Positions 11,410 through 19,713 of a DNA stretch of 64,000 nt are shown in pieces; the first letter of the stretch is position 1, and every line of letters starts with the position of its first letter. The DNA comes from Listeria grayi DSM 20601. GTDB taxonomy: Bacteria > Bacillota > Bacilli > Lactobacillales > Listeriaceae. Location of the stretch: the NCBI RefSeq assembly GCF_000148995.1, contig NZ_GL538353.1, positions 1 to 64,000 on the forward strand, given 5' to 3'. The position numbers and the translations under genes are program-made. Under the pieces are notes generated by a model. That model was not told the DNA's origin and searched no databases. It saw only the letters and a program-made list of their open reading frames with translations.

Positions 11410-12255
11410 ATGAAAAAAGTTTGGTTTATCACGGGAACATCTTCCGGATTTGGAAAAGAGCTTACGAAGGAATTGCTGGAACAAGGTTATTCTGTCGTGG
11501 CTACGGCTCGAAAAATAGAAAAAGCAGAGGAAGCTATCGCCGGAAATGAAAATGGATTGGCTCTTCCACTTGATGTAAATGATGAAAAACAAGTGGACGC
11601 AGCTGTTCAAGCAACATTAGAACGCTTCGGACGAATTGATGTTTTGGTTAATAATGCAGGTTATGGCTACTTTGGCGCGGTTGAAGAAAGTGATGTTGCA
11701 GATGTACGCCAAATGTTTGAAACTAACTTCTGGGGTGTAAGTAATATAACGAGGGCTTTTTTACCTCAATTTAGAAAACAACGCGAAGGCCATATCCTAA
11801 ATATTACGTCTATCGGTGGTTTGGACGGCTCACCGGGGTTTGGTTATTATAATGCAACGAAATTTGCGGTAGAAGGTTTTGCGGCTGCGTTGGCAAAAGA
11901 ACTAGAGCCGCTTGGTATCAAAGTGACAAATGTAGAGCCAGGACCTTTTCGTACTGAATGGGCTGGCGGGTCTTCCGTCGAAACGAAAGTGGAGATCGAT
12001 GACTATAAAACTACTGCACGCGCTAATATTGAACGGACACACGGCTTTTCTGGAGAACAAACTGGTTCGCCGGAACTTGCTGCCAAGGCAATGATAAAAG
12101 CTGTTGAGAGCGAAAATGCCCCGCTACACTTTCTCATGGGACAAAATGCCTTTAAGCGTGCGCATGCAAAGGTAGAAAAGGTGTTGTCAGATTTGGCAGA
12201 TTGGGAAGAAGTATCTAATCATGTCGATTATGGTGACGAAGATTTTTGGAAATAA
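11410..12255 (+). CDS. Short-chain dehydrogenase/reductase
   Basis: The 281-residue protein has the classical SDR cofactor motif TGTSSGFG (residues 8-15), the NNAG motif (about 82-85), and a catalytic Ser with YxxxK in the segment YYNATK (about 152). The acidic residue that would mark strict NAD use is not obvious, and ARK after the second beta strand suggests NADP. The substrate is unknown. It is the first gene behind a MerR-type promoter and is followed after 24 bases by an aldo/keto reductase, so the two may detoxify reactive carbonyls together (inference). Confidence 0.9.
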   Translation: MKKVWFITGTSSGFGKELTKELLEQGYSVVATARKIEKAEEAIAGNENGLALPLDVNDEKQVDAAVQATLERFGRIDVLVNNAGYGYFGAVEESDVADVRQMFETNFWGVSNITRAFLPQFRKQREGHILNITSIGGLDGSPGFGYYNATKFAVEGFAAALAKELEPLGIKVTNVEPGPFRTEWAGGSSVETKVEIDDYKTTARANIERTHGFSGEQTGSPELAAKAMIKAVESENAPLHFLMGQNAFKRAHAKVEKVLSDLADWEEVSNHVDYGDEDFWK

Positions 12256-12279
12256 AATCGAAAGAGGAGGAAAAGTAAA

Positions 12280-13128
12280 ATGACGAAAAAGACATTTACA
12301 TTTTCAGATGGATTAGAAGTTAATCGGTTAGGTTATGGAACCATGCAACTTACAGGCGAAGGCGTTTTTGGACCGTATAAAGATCCGGAAAAAGCAGTCG
12401 ATGTATTAAAAGCGGTGTTGGAAAGTGAAATCAATTTCATAGATACTGCGGATGCTTACGGACCATTTTATGCTAATTTATATGTAAAAAAAGCATTGAA
12501 AGAATATAACGGAGAAGAAAAGAAAGTTATTGCAACAAAAGTAGGGAATACACGCCAAGGCCCAAACATATGGACTCCGCTAGGTAATCCTGCTTATTTA
12601 CGCCAACAAGTCGAATTGAACCTATTTTCATTAGGCTTAGAAAAAATTGACTTGCTGCAGTTGCATCGGATCGATCCTGACTACACGATCGAAGAACAAG
12701 TTGGTGTGTTAGCAGACATGCAAAAAGAAGGCAAAATCAGACATATCGGATTGTCGCAAGTTACGGTCGACCAATTGAAAGAAGCACAAAAAATCGCACC
12801 GATCGCTTCTGTTCAAAATCGCTATAACTTGATTGACCGTGCGGATGAAGAAGTATTAAAATACGCAGAAGAAAACAACATCGCATTCATTCCATGGTTC
12901 CCGCTCGCAACAGGGGAATTGACAAACGACAGCCAACAATCACTAGTGAAAATCGCTAAAGCACACAACGCAGCACCGGCACAGATCGCATTAGCATGGT
13001 TACTACAAAAATCCGACGTTATCCTTCCTATCCCAGGAACCTCTTCCATTGACCACTTAAAATCAAACATCGCAGCAGGAGAGATCACACTCTCAGCAGA
13101 AGAAATCGAAACATTGGACAACATTTAA
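12280..13128 (+). CDS. Aldo/keto reductase
   Basis: The 282-residue AKR has a TIM-barrel layout. Expected catalytic residues are seen: Asp and Tyr in DTADAYG (about 51-57), Lys in VIATKVGN, and His in LLQLHRID. The C-terminal NADP-binding part contains IPGTSS. It is probably NADPH-dependent and reduces aldehydes or ketones; the substrate is not evident. AGAGGAGG precedes the ATG. It is the last gene of the two-gene operon and has its own terminator. Confidence 0.92.
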   Translation: MTKKTFTFSDGLEVNRLGYGTMQLTGEGVFGPYKDPEKAVDVLKAVLESEINFIDTADAYGPFYANLYVKKALKEYNGEEKKVIATKVGNTRQGPNIWTPLGNPAYLRQQVELNLFSLGLEKIDLLQLHRIDPDYTIEEQVGVLADMQKEGKIRHIGLSQVTVDQLKEAQKIAPIASVQNRYNLIDRADEEVLKYAEENNIAFIPWFPLATGELTNDSQQSLVKIAKAHNAAPAQIALAWLLQKSDVILPIPGTSSIDHLKSNIAAGEITLSAEEIETLDNI

Positions 13129-13136
13129 AGCATTCG

Positions 13137-13167
13137 AAGGAAAGTTCATTACGAACTTTCCTTTTTG
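13137..13167 (+). terminator. Terminator of the SDR-AKR operon
   Basis: The stem AAGGAAAGTTC / GAACTTTCCTT has a 5-base loop and a T-run. The first copy of the 66-bp repeat starts immediately after the T-run. Confidence 0.85.
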
Positions 13168-13168
13168 T

Positions 13169-13295
13169 TGCACCCGTTCGAGCCAAGCGAGTTACGGGTG
13201 CAATATTCATAGGACAAAGTCCTATGAAAACCATATCCCCGTTCGAGCCAAGCGAGTTACAGGTGCAATATTCATAAGACAAAGACATATAAAAC
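13169..13295. repeat. Two-hairpin tandem repeat, cluster 1 (about two units)
   Basis: Each unit is about 66 bp. It carries a hairpin with arms TGCACCCGT and ACGGGTGCA and the conserved loop core TTCGAGC-AAGCGAGTT, then a second hairpin TTCATAGGAC-AAA-GTCCTATGAA. Unit 1 is complete. Unit 2 (13241-13295) has decayed arms. The reference point TTCGAGC recurs after 65 bases (13177 and 13242). The cluster follows directly on a terminator and precedes the cysteine T-box promoter. Confidence 0.9.
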
Positions 13296-13354
13296 ACGCC
13301 CCCCCCTAACCCCAAAAAGGATCCCAATCCACAGCCAACAGAAAGAATTTTTAG

Positions 13355-13382
13355 TTGCATATTGCATTTCAGCTGTTATAAT
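13355..13382 (+). promoter_or_regulatory. Promoter of the cysE-cysS T-box transcript
   Basis: A -35 TTGCAT (13355-13360) and a -10 TATAAT (13377-13382) are separated by 16 bases, just upstream of the T-box leader. Confidence 0.78.
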
Positions 13383-13388
13383 AAAGGT

Positions 13389-13655
13389 ATTATTAATCCT
13401 GGTCAAAGTGTAGATAGGAAGAAGTAAAAAGCCCGAAACTTATAGAGAGAACTGCCACAGGCTGGAAGCAGTTCAGTGAAATGCTTTTGAAATGCGTCCT
13501 TGAATTCTAAGGGGAAATCAAAGTATCCTTAGACGGAAGCCACCCGTTACAATGCCTTAAAGTTGGAGAAGCTGTCTGAATGTAAAACGAAGAGACGCAA
13601 CTCAAACAGAGTGGAACCGCGCTAGACGTCTCTGTATAGAGGGCGTCTTTTTTGT
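13389..13655 (+). promoter_or_regulatory. T-box riboswitch (cysteine type) upstream of cysE-cysS
   Basis: The leader has an apical stem I hairpin (GAACTGC at 13449-13455 with GCAGTTC at 13467-13473). Two candidate UGC (Cys) specifier codons follow at 13482 and 13493. A stem III hairpin (TCTAAGG / CCTTAGA) comes next, then the T-box AGAGTGGAACCGCG (13608-13621). A terminator (AGACG...CGTCT with T-run, 13624-13655) closes it. Uncharged tRNA-Cys should stabilise the antiterminator and allow transcription of cysE-cysS. The specifier choice is inferred. Confidence 0.92.
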
Positions 13656-13656
13656 T

Positions 13657-13900
13657 GCACCCGTTCGAGCAAAGCGAGTTACGGGTGCAATATTCATAGG
13701 ACAAAGTCCTATGAAAACCATACTTCCCGATTCGAGCAAAGCGAGTTACGGGTGCAATATTCATAGGACAAAGTCCTATGAAAACCATATCCCCTATTCG
13801 AGCAAAGCGAGTTACAGGTGCAATATTCATAGGACAAAGACTTATGAAATCCATACTTCCCGTCCAAACAAAGCGATTCACCAGCACATATCCATAAAAA
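13657..13900. repeat. Two-hairpin tandem repeat, cluster 2 (three units plus a decayed one)
   Basis: These are the same units as at 13169-13295. TTCGAGC recurs at 13664, 13731 and 13797 (periods 67 and 66), with a degenerate fourth unit near 13861-13900. Most copies keep both palindromes. The cluster begins right after the T-box terminator T-run and fills the gap to the cysE ribosome site, so it is transcribed whenever the T-box reads through. Open frames across it on either strand arise from the near 22-codon period and are not genes. Confidence 0.92.
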
Positions 13901-13950
13901 ATCACACAAACCAACCCAGCCCCCCAGCAAAACCAAAGGAGGAACGCACA

Positions 13951-14571
13951 GTGCCTAACCGTTTAAAAGAAGATACAGAAGCAATCAATAAGAATGACCC
14001 AGCCACCCGAGGTTTTTGGGATGCTGTCATCACGAATCCAGGTCTACATGCGTTATGGTGGCATCGGGTAGCGCACTTTTTTTATACGCATCGAATGCCG
14101 TTATTCGCGAAGGTCATTTCTCAATTTGCAAGATTTTTTACAAATGTGGAGATTCACCCTGGCGCGGAGATCGGGCGACGTTTTTTTATTGATCATGGTG
14201 CAGGGGTAGTTATTGGCGAAACAGCTATAATCGGCGATGATGTTGTGATTTTTCATGGGGTTACGCTAGGCGGAACAGGGAAAGATATTGGGAAAAGACA
14301 TCCAACGGTCGGTGATCGAGTATTTATTTCCGCAGGAGCCAAAGTGCTCGGGCCTGTCGTGCTTGGAGCAGATTCTAAAATCGGTGCAGGTGCGGTGGTC
14401 TTGAAGGATGTTCCGCCAGATGCAACGGTAGTAGGGGTGCCGGCGAAAGTCGTGCGTTTGAACGGTAGACGGGTAGCGCATGCGGAACCGGATATTGACA
14501 GTTTATTAGTACGGGTAAATGAATTAGAGAGAAAAATCGAGCGACTATTAGAAGAGAAGGAGCGTAAATAA
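13951..14571 (+). CDS. cysE: Serine O-acetyltransferase
   Basis: CysE makes O-acetylserine from serine and acetyl-CoA, the first step of cysteine synthesis. The GTG start at 13951, with AAAGGAGG 8-9 bases upstream, gives 206 residues, close to the family length. A longer frame would translate the upstream repeats. An N-terminal helical part is followed by a left-handed beta helix with hexapeptide repeats ([25 protein letters not shown]). The stop overlaps the cysS start by one base (TAATG). It is under T-box control. Confidence 0.95.
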   Translation: MPNRLKEDTEAINKNDPATRGFWDAVITNPGLHALWWHRVAHFFYTHRMPLFAKVISQFARFFTNVEIHPGAEIGRRFFIDHGAGVVIGETAIIGDDVVIFHGVTLGGTGKDIGKRHPTVGDRVFISAGAKVLGPVVLGADSKIGAGAVVLKDVPPDATVVGVPAKVVRLNGRRVAHAEPDIDSLLVRVNELERKIERLLEEKERK

Positions 14572-15992
14572 TGGCCTTACAATTATTTAATACACTCACA
14601 AGAGAAAAGGAAGTTTTTAAACCATTAGTAAACGGGAAAGTCAGTATGTATGTATGTGGTCCTACTGTTTATAACTATATTCATATTGGTAATGCTAGAC
14701 CAATTATCTTTTTTGATACAGTCAGAAGGTATTTGACTTATCGGGGATATGATGTTAATTATGTATCTAATTTTACAGATGTGGATGATAAACTGATCCG
14801 TGCGGCGGAGGAACTGGACTTGACGGTTCCGGAAGTGGCGGATAAATTTATCCATGCGTTCTTTGAAGATGTCGATCAATTAAATGTTGCGCGTGCGACG
14901 ACCAATCCACGTGTGACGGAAAATATGCAGGAAATCATTGACTTTATCCAAGCGTTAGTTGATAAGGGATATGCTTATGAATCGGCGGGCGATGTCTATT
15001 TCGCAACGAAAAAATTTGATGCTTATGGTAAGCTTTCTCATCAGCCGTTGCAGGACCTGCAGCATGGTATCCGTGTAGAAACGACCGATAAAAAGCGTGA
15101 TGAACTTGACTTTACATTGTGGAAAGCTGCTAAACCAGGAGAAATAAACTGGGAAAGTCCATGGGGGAAAGGCAGACCAGGCTGGCACATTGAATGCTCG
15201 GCGATGGCCCAGAAGTTTTTAGGGGATACGATCGATATCCATGCCGGTGGTCATGACTTGATCTTTCCGCATCACGAGGATGAAATCGCGCAGTCAGAAG
15301 CACGGACTGGAAAACAATTTGCTAATTATTGGATGCACAATGCGTTTCTTAACATTGATGGAGAAAAAATGTCCAAATCATTGGGGAATTTTATTACTTT
15401 ACATGATGTTTTAGCAGAGCACGCCCCCGATGTTGTACGATTCTTTATGTTATCTGTCCATTACCGGAATCCGATCTCATTAAGTGAAGACACATTGGAA
15501 GATGCGAAAAATAGTTTGGAACGCTTACGGACTGCTTATCAGAACATTGATTACCGGATACAACATGCTGAAGAAGATGTGGCTGATGAAGAAACAACGG
15601 AGGACTGGCTGGAACAGCTTACAGAATTGAAGCAAAGTTTCGAAGATGAAATGGATGACGATTTTAATACAGCAAACGCCATTACCGTTTTTCATGAACT
15701 AGCAAAACGGGCAAATATTTATTTGGCAGAAGAAGATGTATCTATTACTGTTTTACGCGAATTCCTAAGTATGTTGCAGTTGTTTGCCAATGTTTTAGGG
15801 CTTAAACTGGAGACAGAGCAGGCATTTGAATTAGCAGATGAGGAAATCGAAGCACTGATCGAAGAACGGCTCAAAGCACGGAATGAAAGAAACTTTGAGC
15901 GTGCTGATGAGATTCGCGAACTGTTGCGTTCTAAACATATCATTTTGGAAGATACTGCTCATGGCACACGTTTCAAGCGAGGCGAAGAATGA
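14571..15992 (+). CDS. cysS: Cysteinyl-tRNA synthetase
   Basis: The 473-residue class I synthetase has the zinc-site Cys in [19 protein letters not shown] (about 27-45), which includes the HIGH-type motif, and the KMSKS motif in [18 protein letters not shown] and HHEDE supply the other zinc ligands. It is coupled to cysE by TAATG, so precursor synthesis and tRNA charging are regulated together by the cysteine T-box. The stop overlaps mrnC by 4 bases. Confidence 0.97.
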   Translation: MALQLFNTLTREKEVFKPLVNGKVSMYVCGPTVYNYIHIGNARPIIFFDTVRRYLTYRGYDVNYVSNFTDVDDKLIRAAEELDLTVPEVADKFIHAFFEDVDQLNVARATTNPRVTENMQEIIDFIQALVDKGYAYESAGDVYFATKKFDAYGKLSHQPLQDLQHGIRVETTDKKRDELDFTLWKAAKPGEINWESPWGKGRPGWHIECSAMAQKFLGDTIDIHAGGHDLIFPHHEDEIAQSEARTGKQFANYWMHNAFLNIDGEKMSKSLGNFITLHDVLAEHAPDVVRFFMLSVHYRNPISLSEDTLEDAKNSLERLRTAYQNIDYRIQHAEEDVADEETTEDWLEQLTELKQSFEDEMDDDFNTANAITVFHELAKRANIYLAEEDVSITVLREFLSMLQLFANVLGLKLETEQAFELADEEIEALIEERLKARNERNFERADEIRELLRSKHIILEDTAHGTRFKRGEE

Positions 15993-16390
15993 GTAAGGTG
16001 AAAGATTTTAAACAGCTGAACGGCTTGGCGCTTGCTTATATGGGAGACGCTATTTATGAAGTATATATCCGGGAATATCTGCTTGCTTCGGGGAAAACAA
16101 AACCAAATGGACTGCATAAAGCAGCTACGCGTTTTGTTTCAGCGAAAGGGCAAGCATTTTCCCTACAAGAAATGATGGAAACGGGATTTTTGACGGAAGA
16201 AGAAATGAGTTATGCGAAGCGTGGCAGAAATGCTAAATCGTATAGTATACCGAAAAATGTCGATCCGAAAATCTATAACTTATCGACGGCTTTTGAAGCA
16301 GTCATAGGCTATCTGCATTTAGCGGAAGAAGAAACGCGTTTAACAGAAGTAATGGAAAAAGCGCGGGAGATAGTTGAAAATAAAAAATGA
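15989..16390 (+). CDS. mrnC: Mini-ribonuclease III
   Basis: The 133-residue RNase III-like protein lacks a dsRNA-binding domain, as expected for Mini-III, which trims the ends of 23S rRNA precursors in Bacillus. The signature [20 protein letters not shown] (about 11-30) carries the catalytic acidic residues, and a second acidic helix is near [11 protein letters not shown]. It overlaps cysS and lies 14 bases before rlmB. Confidence 0.94.
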   Translation: MSKVKDFKQLNGLALAYMGDAIYEVYIREYLLASGKTKPNGLHKAATRFVSAKGQAFSLQEMMETGFLTEEEMSYAKRGRNAKSYSIPKNVDPKIYNLSTAFEAVIGYLHLAEEETRLTEVMEKAREIVENKK

Positions 16391-16404
16391 GAAGAGGCAA
16401 GTAA

Positions 16405-17154
16405 ATGGAAAATGAACAAGAATGGATCGGCGGTAGAAACCCGGTATTAGAAGCGCTGCGGTCGGAACGCGATATCCAAAAAATCTATATTGCGGAAGCT
16501 TCTCAAAAAGGTGTGATGAAGCAAGTTATCGCACTTGCTAAAGAACGAAAACTACAAATCCAATTTGTACCGAAACAGAAAATCGATAAGGTCGTAGAAG
16601 GCGCTCACCAAGGTGTCGCTGCGCAAATATCGGCTTATCAATATGCGGAGCTAGATGAACTCTTTGAGCGGGCGAGTACCCGGAATGAGCAACCGTTCTT
16701 CATTTTATTAGATGAATTAGAAGATCCGCATAATTTAGGATCGATCATGCGGACGGCAGATGCAGTTGGTGCCCATGGGATCATTATCCCGAACAGACGC
16801 TCAGTCGGCTTGACGCAGACCGTTGCCAAGGCTTCTACTGGTGCAATCGAGCATATTCCTGTAGTACGAGTAACGAATTTAAACAAAACGATCGATGTGC
16901 TAAAAGATCGCGGGTTATGGATCTTCGGAACGGATGCGAAAGGAAGCAGCGATTATCGGACAATGGACGTAGATATGCCACTTGGAATCGTAATCGGCAG
17001 CGAGGGAGCCGGAATGAGCAGATTGGTTCGCGAAAAATGTGATTTTCTCGTACATCTTCCTATGAAAGGAAAAGTGACTTCCTTAAATGCTTCGGTAGCA
17101 GCAAGTATTTTATTATATGAAGTTTATCGCAAGCGTTATCCATTGGAGGGATGA
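16405..17154 (+). CDS. rlmB: 23S rRNA 2'-O-ribose methyltransferase RlmB-like (TrmH/SpoU family)
   Basis: The 249-residue SPOUT methyltransferase has an N-terminal RNA-binding domain (GGRNPVLEALRS, residues 9-20) and a knotted C-terminal domain. SpoU motifs seen are LDELEDPHNLGSIMRTADAVG, IVIGSEGAGMSRLV and the end motif SLNASVAASILLYE. It probably methylates G2251 in the 23S P-loop (E. coli numbering, family knowledge). It sits between mrnC and yacP, all three acting on RNA. Confidence 0.93.
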   Translation: MENEQEWIGGRNPVLEALRSERDIQKIYIAEASQKGVMKQVIALAKERKLQIQFVPKQKIDKVVEGAHQGVAAQISAYQYAELDELFERASTRNEQPFFILLDELEDPHNLGSIMRTADAVGAHGIIIPNRRSVGLTQTVAKASTGAIEHIPVVRVTNLNKTIDVLKDRGLWIFGTDAKGSSDYRTMDVDMPLGIVIGSEGAGMSRLVREKCDFLVHLPMKGKVTSLNASVAASILLYEVYRKRYPLEG

Positions 17155-17157
17155 TCC

Positions 17158-17670
17158 GTGGAACATATTTTATTAGTAGATGGCTATAATGTGATTGGAG
17201 CTTGGCCAGAACTAAGTATGCTCAAAGCGCAGAATTTGGAAGCAGCCAGAGAGCGTTTGCTAGAGGCGATGGCGGAGTATAAGAGCTATACGGGTTATCG
17301 CGTGGTTGTCGTGTTTGATGCGCAATATGTCAGCGGAGCAAAACGTAAGACCAATAAACATCAAGTAGAAATCGTGTTTACTAAAAAAGATGAAACGGCA
17401 GATGAATATATCGAACGCAAAGCAATCGAATGGAAGAATGCCAAGACCCAGATCATCGTTGCAACTTCTGATTACACAGAACAGTGGGCGATTTTCGGTC
17501 AGGGAGCGTTGCGGATCTCATCTCGCGAACTGCTTTTTGAAATTCAGGAAATGGGTAAGAAAATAGGTCAGAAAATAAAGAAAATCAAACAAAGTGATCC
17601 GAAAACGGATCTAAATATCGATTTTGAAGTGATGGAACAGCTGGAAAAATGGAGAAGAGGCGAAAAATAA
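17158..17670 (+). CDS. YacP/Rae1-like NYN-domain endoribonuclease
   Basis: The 170-residue protein has a PIN-like NYN fold: LLVDGYNVIGAWPEL (residues 5-19) supplies the first acidic site, and VVVVFDAQYVSGAKRK and DETADEYIERKA the others. The Bacillus homologue Rae1 cuts mRNA in the ribosomal A site. The GTG start has GGAGGG 7 bases before it. Only 3 bases separate it from rlmB. Confidence 0.9.
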   Translation: MEHILLVDGYNVIGAWPELSMLKAQNLEAARERLLEAMAEYKSYTGYRVVVVFDAQYVSGAKRKTNKHQVEIVFTKKDETADEYIERKAIEWKNAKTQIIVATSDYTEQWAIFGQGALRISSRELLFEIQEMGKKIGQKIKKIKQSDPKTDLNIDFEVMEQLEKWRRGEK

Positions 17671-17763
17671 AGATGGACGCCTTTCCATGCAAGTCGCTAT
17701 AATGGATGCACACGATCAATACTTATTGGAACGCCGAGAAGTATTAAAAGGAGTCAGATAAAA

Positions 17764-18378
17764 GTGAGTAGTCAAAATAGCAGTGATGCCGAAGATAGAA
17801 GCAGAATCGACCTTGCTAAAAATGGAGATACGGAAGCTCTGGATTATTTCTTTCAAAAATATCAGCCAATCATGTATTGGAAAGCAACCCAATATTTTTT
17901 ACAAGGTGCAGAGCGTGATGATCTATTGCAGGAAGCGATGATTGGTCTTTTTAAGGCGATTCGGGACTTTTCCCCGGACAAAGAAGCCAGCTTTCGGACA
18001 TTTGCCGAGATCTGCATCAACAGACAGCTGCTGTCGGCGGTCAAACGTTCGGCGCGCCAAAAAAATCAGCCGCTGAACCAATCCCTTTCTTTGGATACTC
18101 CGATGACAGAAGAACATGGCTTAGATTGGACGTTGCTGGATGTGATCTCAGAACAGGCGGCACAGACGCCAGAAGATTATTTGCTGAAAAGTGAAGACCG
18201 GATCGATATTGCCGAGCGGCTTGAGAAAGTAACCAGCCCTTTTGAAAAAGAAGTCTTGCGCTGCTATTTGGAAGGCAAGAGCTACCAAGAAATGGCAGAC
18301 CATTTCGGTAAAAATATCAAAGCGATCGACAACGCGCTGCAGCGGATCAAGAAAAAAATGGGTGCGCAGTTTGATTGA
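17764..18378 (+). CDS. sigH: RNA polymerase sigma factor SigH
   Basis: The 204-residue sigma-70-family protein has region 2 (YQPIMYWKATQYFLQGAERDDLLQEAMIGLFKA, quoted in part) and a C-terminal region 4 helix-turn-helix (LEGKSYQEMADHFGKNIKAIDNALQRIKKK, in part). Position before rpmG-secE-nusG and homology match Bacillus SigH, which in Listeria does not serve sporulation. The GTG start follows AAAAGGAG. A -10 TATAAT lies at 17698-17703, with only a weak -35. Confidence 0.93.
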   Translation: MSSQNSSDAEDRSRIDLAKNGDTEALDYFFQKYQPIMYWKATQYFLQGAERDDLLQEAMIGLFKAIRDFSPDKEASFRTFAEICINRQLLSAVKRSARQKNQPLNQSLSLDTPMTEEHGLDWTLLDVISEQAAQTPEDYLLKSEDRIDIAERLEKVTSPFEKEVLRCYLEGKSYQEMADHFGKNIKAIDNALQRIKKKMGAQFD

Positions 18379-18386
18379 AAAAGAGT

Positions 18387-18415
18387 TTGACGATATCTGA
18401 GACAAGTGGTAGACT
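18387..18415 (+). promoter_or_regulatory. Promoter of rpmG-secE
   Basis: TTGACG (18387-18392), a 17-base gap, and TAGACT (18410-18415) match the SigA consensus well. A small hairpin ATATACT/AGTATAT follows at about 18428-18448. Confidence 0.8.
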
Positions 18416-18474
18416 AATAGTGATGCGATATACTTAAAATGAGTATATAAATGATTGCGGGGTTAGATGATTCA

Positions 18475-18624
18475 ATGAAAAGAAAAGCTTCCCTTGCCTG
18501 TGCAGAGTGTGGTTCGCGTAATTATACCATTACTGCCAGCGGGACAAATAAACAAGTTCGACTAGAGGTAAAGAAATTCTGCCGCCACTGCAATAAGCAT
18601 ACATTACATCGCGAAACAAAATAG
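18475..18624 (+). CDS. rpmG: Ribosomal protein L33, zinc-ribbon form
   Basis: This 49-residue basic protein reads [17 protein letters not shown] at its start. Two CxxC pairs (C9/C12 and C36/C39) make it the zinc-binding (C+) form of L33, which Firmicutes exchange for a cysteine-free form when zinc is scarce. It lies 20 bases before secE, the usual rpmG-secE-nusG order. Confidence 0.95.
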   Translation: MKRKASLACAECGSRNYTITASGTNKQVRLEVKKFCRHCNKHTLHRETK

Positions 18625-18644
18625 TTAAAATGGAGGTAATTCAT

Positions 18645-18824
18645 ATGTCTGCACTTTCAAATTTTTTCCATAACGTCATTTCTGAAATGCGAAAAGTTTC
18701 ATGGCCAACTAGAAAAGAATTAGTGACATATACAGTAACAGTTATCATTACAGTTATTTTGTTTGCTGTGTTCTTTATGGTTATTGACTTTGGTATCGAA
18801 CAATTAATCAAATTGGTAATCTAG
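18645..18824 (+). CDS. secE: Preprotein translocase subunit SecE
   Basis: The 59-residue protein has the short one-segment form of Gram-positive SecE. The conserved cytoplasmic helix VISEMRKVSWPTRKEL (about 11-26) is followed by one membrane segment (about 30-50). The ATG at 18645 lies 8 bases after TGGAGG; an upstream ATG at 18630 lies inside the ribosome site and is unlikely. Confidence 0.96.
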   Translation: MSALSNFFHNVISEMRKVSWPTRKELVTYTVTVIITVILFAVFFMVIDFGIEQLIKLVI

Positions 18825-18826
18825 TA

Positions 18827-18856
18827 TTGTACTTCGGGAAGTAATAGTGTTATAAT
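18827..18856 (+). promoter_or_regulatory. Promoter in front of nusG
   Basis: TTGTAC (18827-18832), an 18-base gap, and TATAAT (18851-18856). The expected start (about 18863) is only a few bases before a terminator-like hairpin. Confidence 0.7.
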
Positions 18857-18868
18857 ACTCCTTGAGTT

Positions 18869-18900
18869 AGACCCGTATTTTTTGTCGGGTTTTTTATTTT
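18869..18900 (+). terminator. Terminator-like hairpin between secE and nusG
   Basis: The short stem ACCCG / CGGGT with a 10-base loop is followed by TTTTTATTTT. It can end secE transcripts, or attenuate those started at 18863. The stem is short, so the efficiency is uncertain. Confidence 0.65.
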
Positions 18901-18910
18901 GGAGAGAAAA

Positions 18911-18952
18911 ATGAAGGAGGATGGCTCGCAAACGGTGCAGCCAAAAAAGTAA
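18911..18952 (+). CDS. Putative 13-codon upstream ORF coupled to nusG
   Basis: An ATG at 18911 preceded by GGAGAG (18901-18906) opens a 13-codon frame, MKEDGSQTVQPKK. Its TAA overlaps the nusG ATG as TAATG. The nusG ATG itself has no purine-rich ribosome site within 20 bases, so translation may reach nusG by termination-reinitiation. It could also be a chance frame, with AAGGAGG at 18914-18920 acting as a distant site. Confidence 0.45.
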   Translation: MKEDGSQTVQPKK

Positions 18953-19485
18953 TGGAAAAAAACTGGTATGTAGTCCACACCTATTCAGGTTATGAAAATA
19001 AAGTAAAAGCAAATTTAGAAAAACGGGTCGAATCAATGGGAATGACGGATCAAATTTTCCGCGTTATCGTTCCGGAAGAAGAAGAAACAGAAGTGAAGAA
19101 CGGCAAAACAAAAACACTGAAACGCAAAGTGTTCCCTGGTTATGTATTAGTTGAGATCGTAATGACAGACGATTCCTGGTATGTAGTACGTAATACACCA
19201 GGTGTAACAGGATTTGTCGGTTCAGCCGGCGCAGGAAGCAAGCCGACAGCCCTTCTTCCAGAAGAAGCAGAGCGCATTCTGAAGAGCATGGGAATGAACG
19301 ACCGCACAGTCGAAGCAGACTTTGAAGTCGGCGAAACGGTAATGGTAAAAGAAGGTCCATTTGCGGAATTCTCCGGTAAAGTCGATGAGATGGATAATGA
19401 TAAAGGAAAAGCGAAAGTGATGGTCAACATGTTTGGCCGAGAAACACCAGTCGAAGTCGATTTTAATCAAATCGAGAAAATCTAA
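18952..19485 (+). CDS. nusG: Transcription termination/antitermination protein NusG
   Basis: The 177-residue protein has an NGN domain beginning KNWYVVHTYSGYENKVK, the conserved FPGYVLVE segment, and a C-terminal KOW domain (VMVKEGPFAEFSGKVDEMD). It binds RNA polymerase and, in Firmicutes, affects pausing. No other in-frame start is available upstream, and the protein begins exactly where the family does, although the usual spaced Shine-Dalgarno is missing. Confidence 0.96.
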   Translation: MEKNWYVVHTYSGYENKVKANLEKRVESMGMTDQIFRVIVPEEEETEVKNGKTKTLKRKVFPGYVLVEIVMTDDSWYVVRNTPGVTGFVGSAGAGSKPTALLPEEAERILKSMGMNDRTVEADFEVGETVMVKEGPFAEFSGKVDEMDNDKGKAKVMVNMFGRETPVEVDFNQIEKI

Positions 19486-19494
19486 TGGTATAGG

Positions 19495-19527
19495 GAAAGC
19501 AGCTTGCTTAGGCAGGCTGCTTTTTTG
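19495..19527 (+). terminator. Terminator after nusG
   Basis: Arms AAAGCAGCTTGC and GGCAGGCTGCTT pair across a 3-base loop and are followed by six T. It separates the housekeeping operon from the accessory patch behind it. Confidence 0.87.
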
Positions 19528-19663
19528 TTGGGGATGTATAAGAGCGGGAAGAGAATATGTATAAAATTTATGATTTTTAGGCCTTTTTATCTAATTATGA
19601 CAAGCTTCATTTTTTTGTCACAGAAAGTTCAGAAAACGTTCGCCTTTCGTTCGCACCAGGCTG

Positions 19664-19672
19664 TGCTAAAAT
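19664..19672 (+). promoter_or_regulatory. Extended -10 element before the WXG100 gene
   Basis: TG at 19664-19665, one base, then TAAAAT (19667-19672), 40 bases before the gene. No good -35 is seen. Confidence 0.5.
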
Positions 19673-19713
19673 ACAAGAGTACAGTAAAAACAGACATCAA
19701 AGGAGAGAATGAA

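Noticed and set aside
13169-13900. CRISPR array
   Set aside because: The parts between the palindromes are themselves conserved palindromes and not unique spacers. There are no cas genes, and the copies are interrupted by a T-box.
13507-13936. Minus-strand proteins with a repeated 22-residue pattern, and an 80-residue N-terminal extension of CysE on the plus strand
   Set aside because: They are translations of the 66-bp palindromic repeats. There is no ribosome site for them, and CysE has a proper GTG start with AAAGGAGG at 13951.
18921-18995. Second small frame starting ATG at 18921 after AAGGAGG and overlapping nusG
   Set aside because: It runs out of frame into nusG and no ribosome spacing fits; the 18911 frame with the stop-start overlap is the better candidate.
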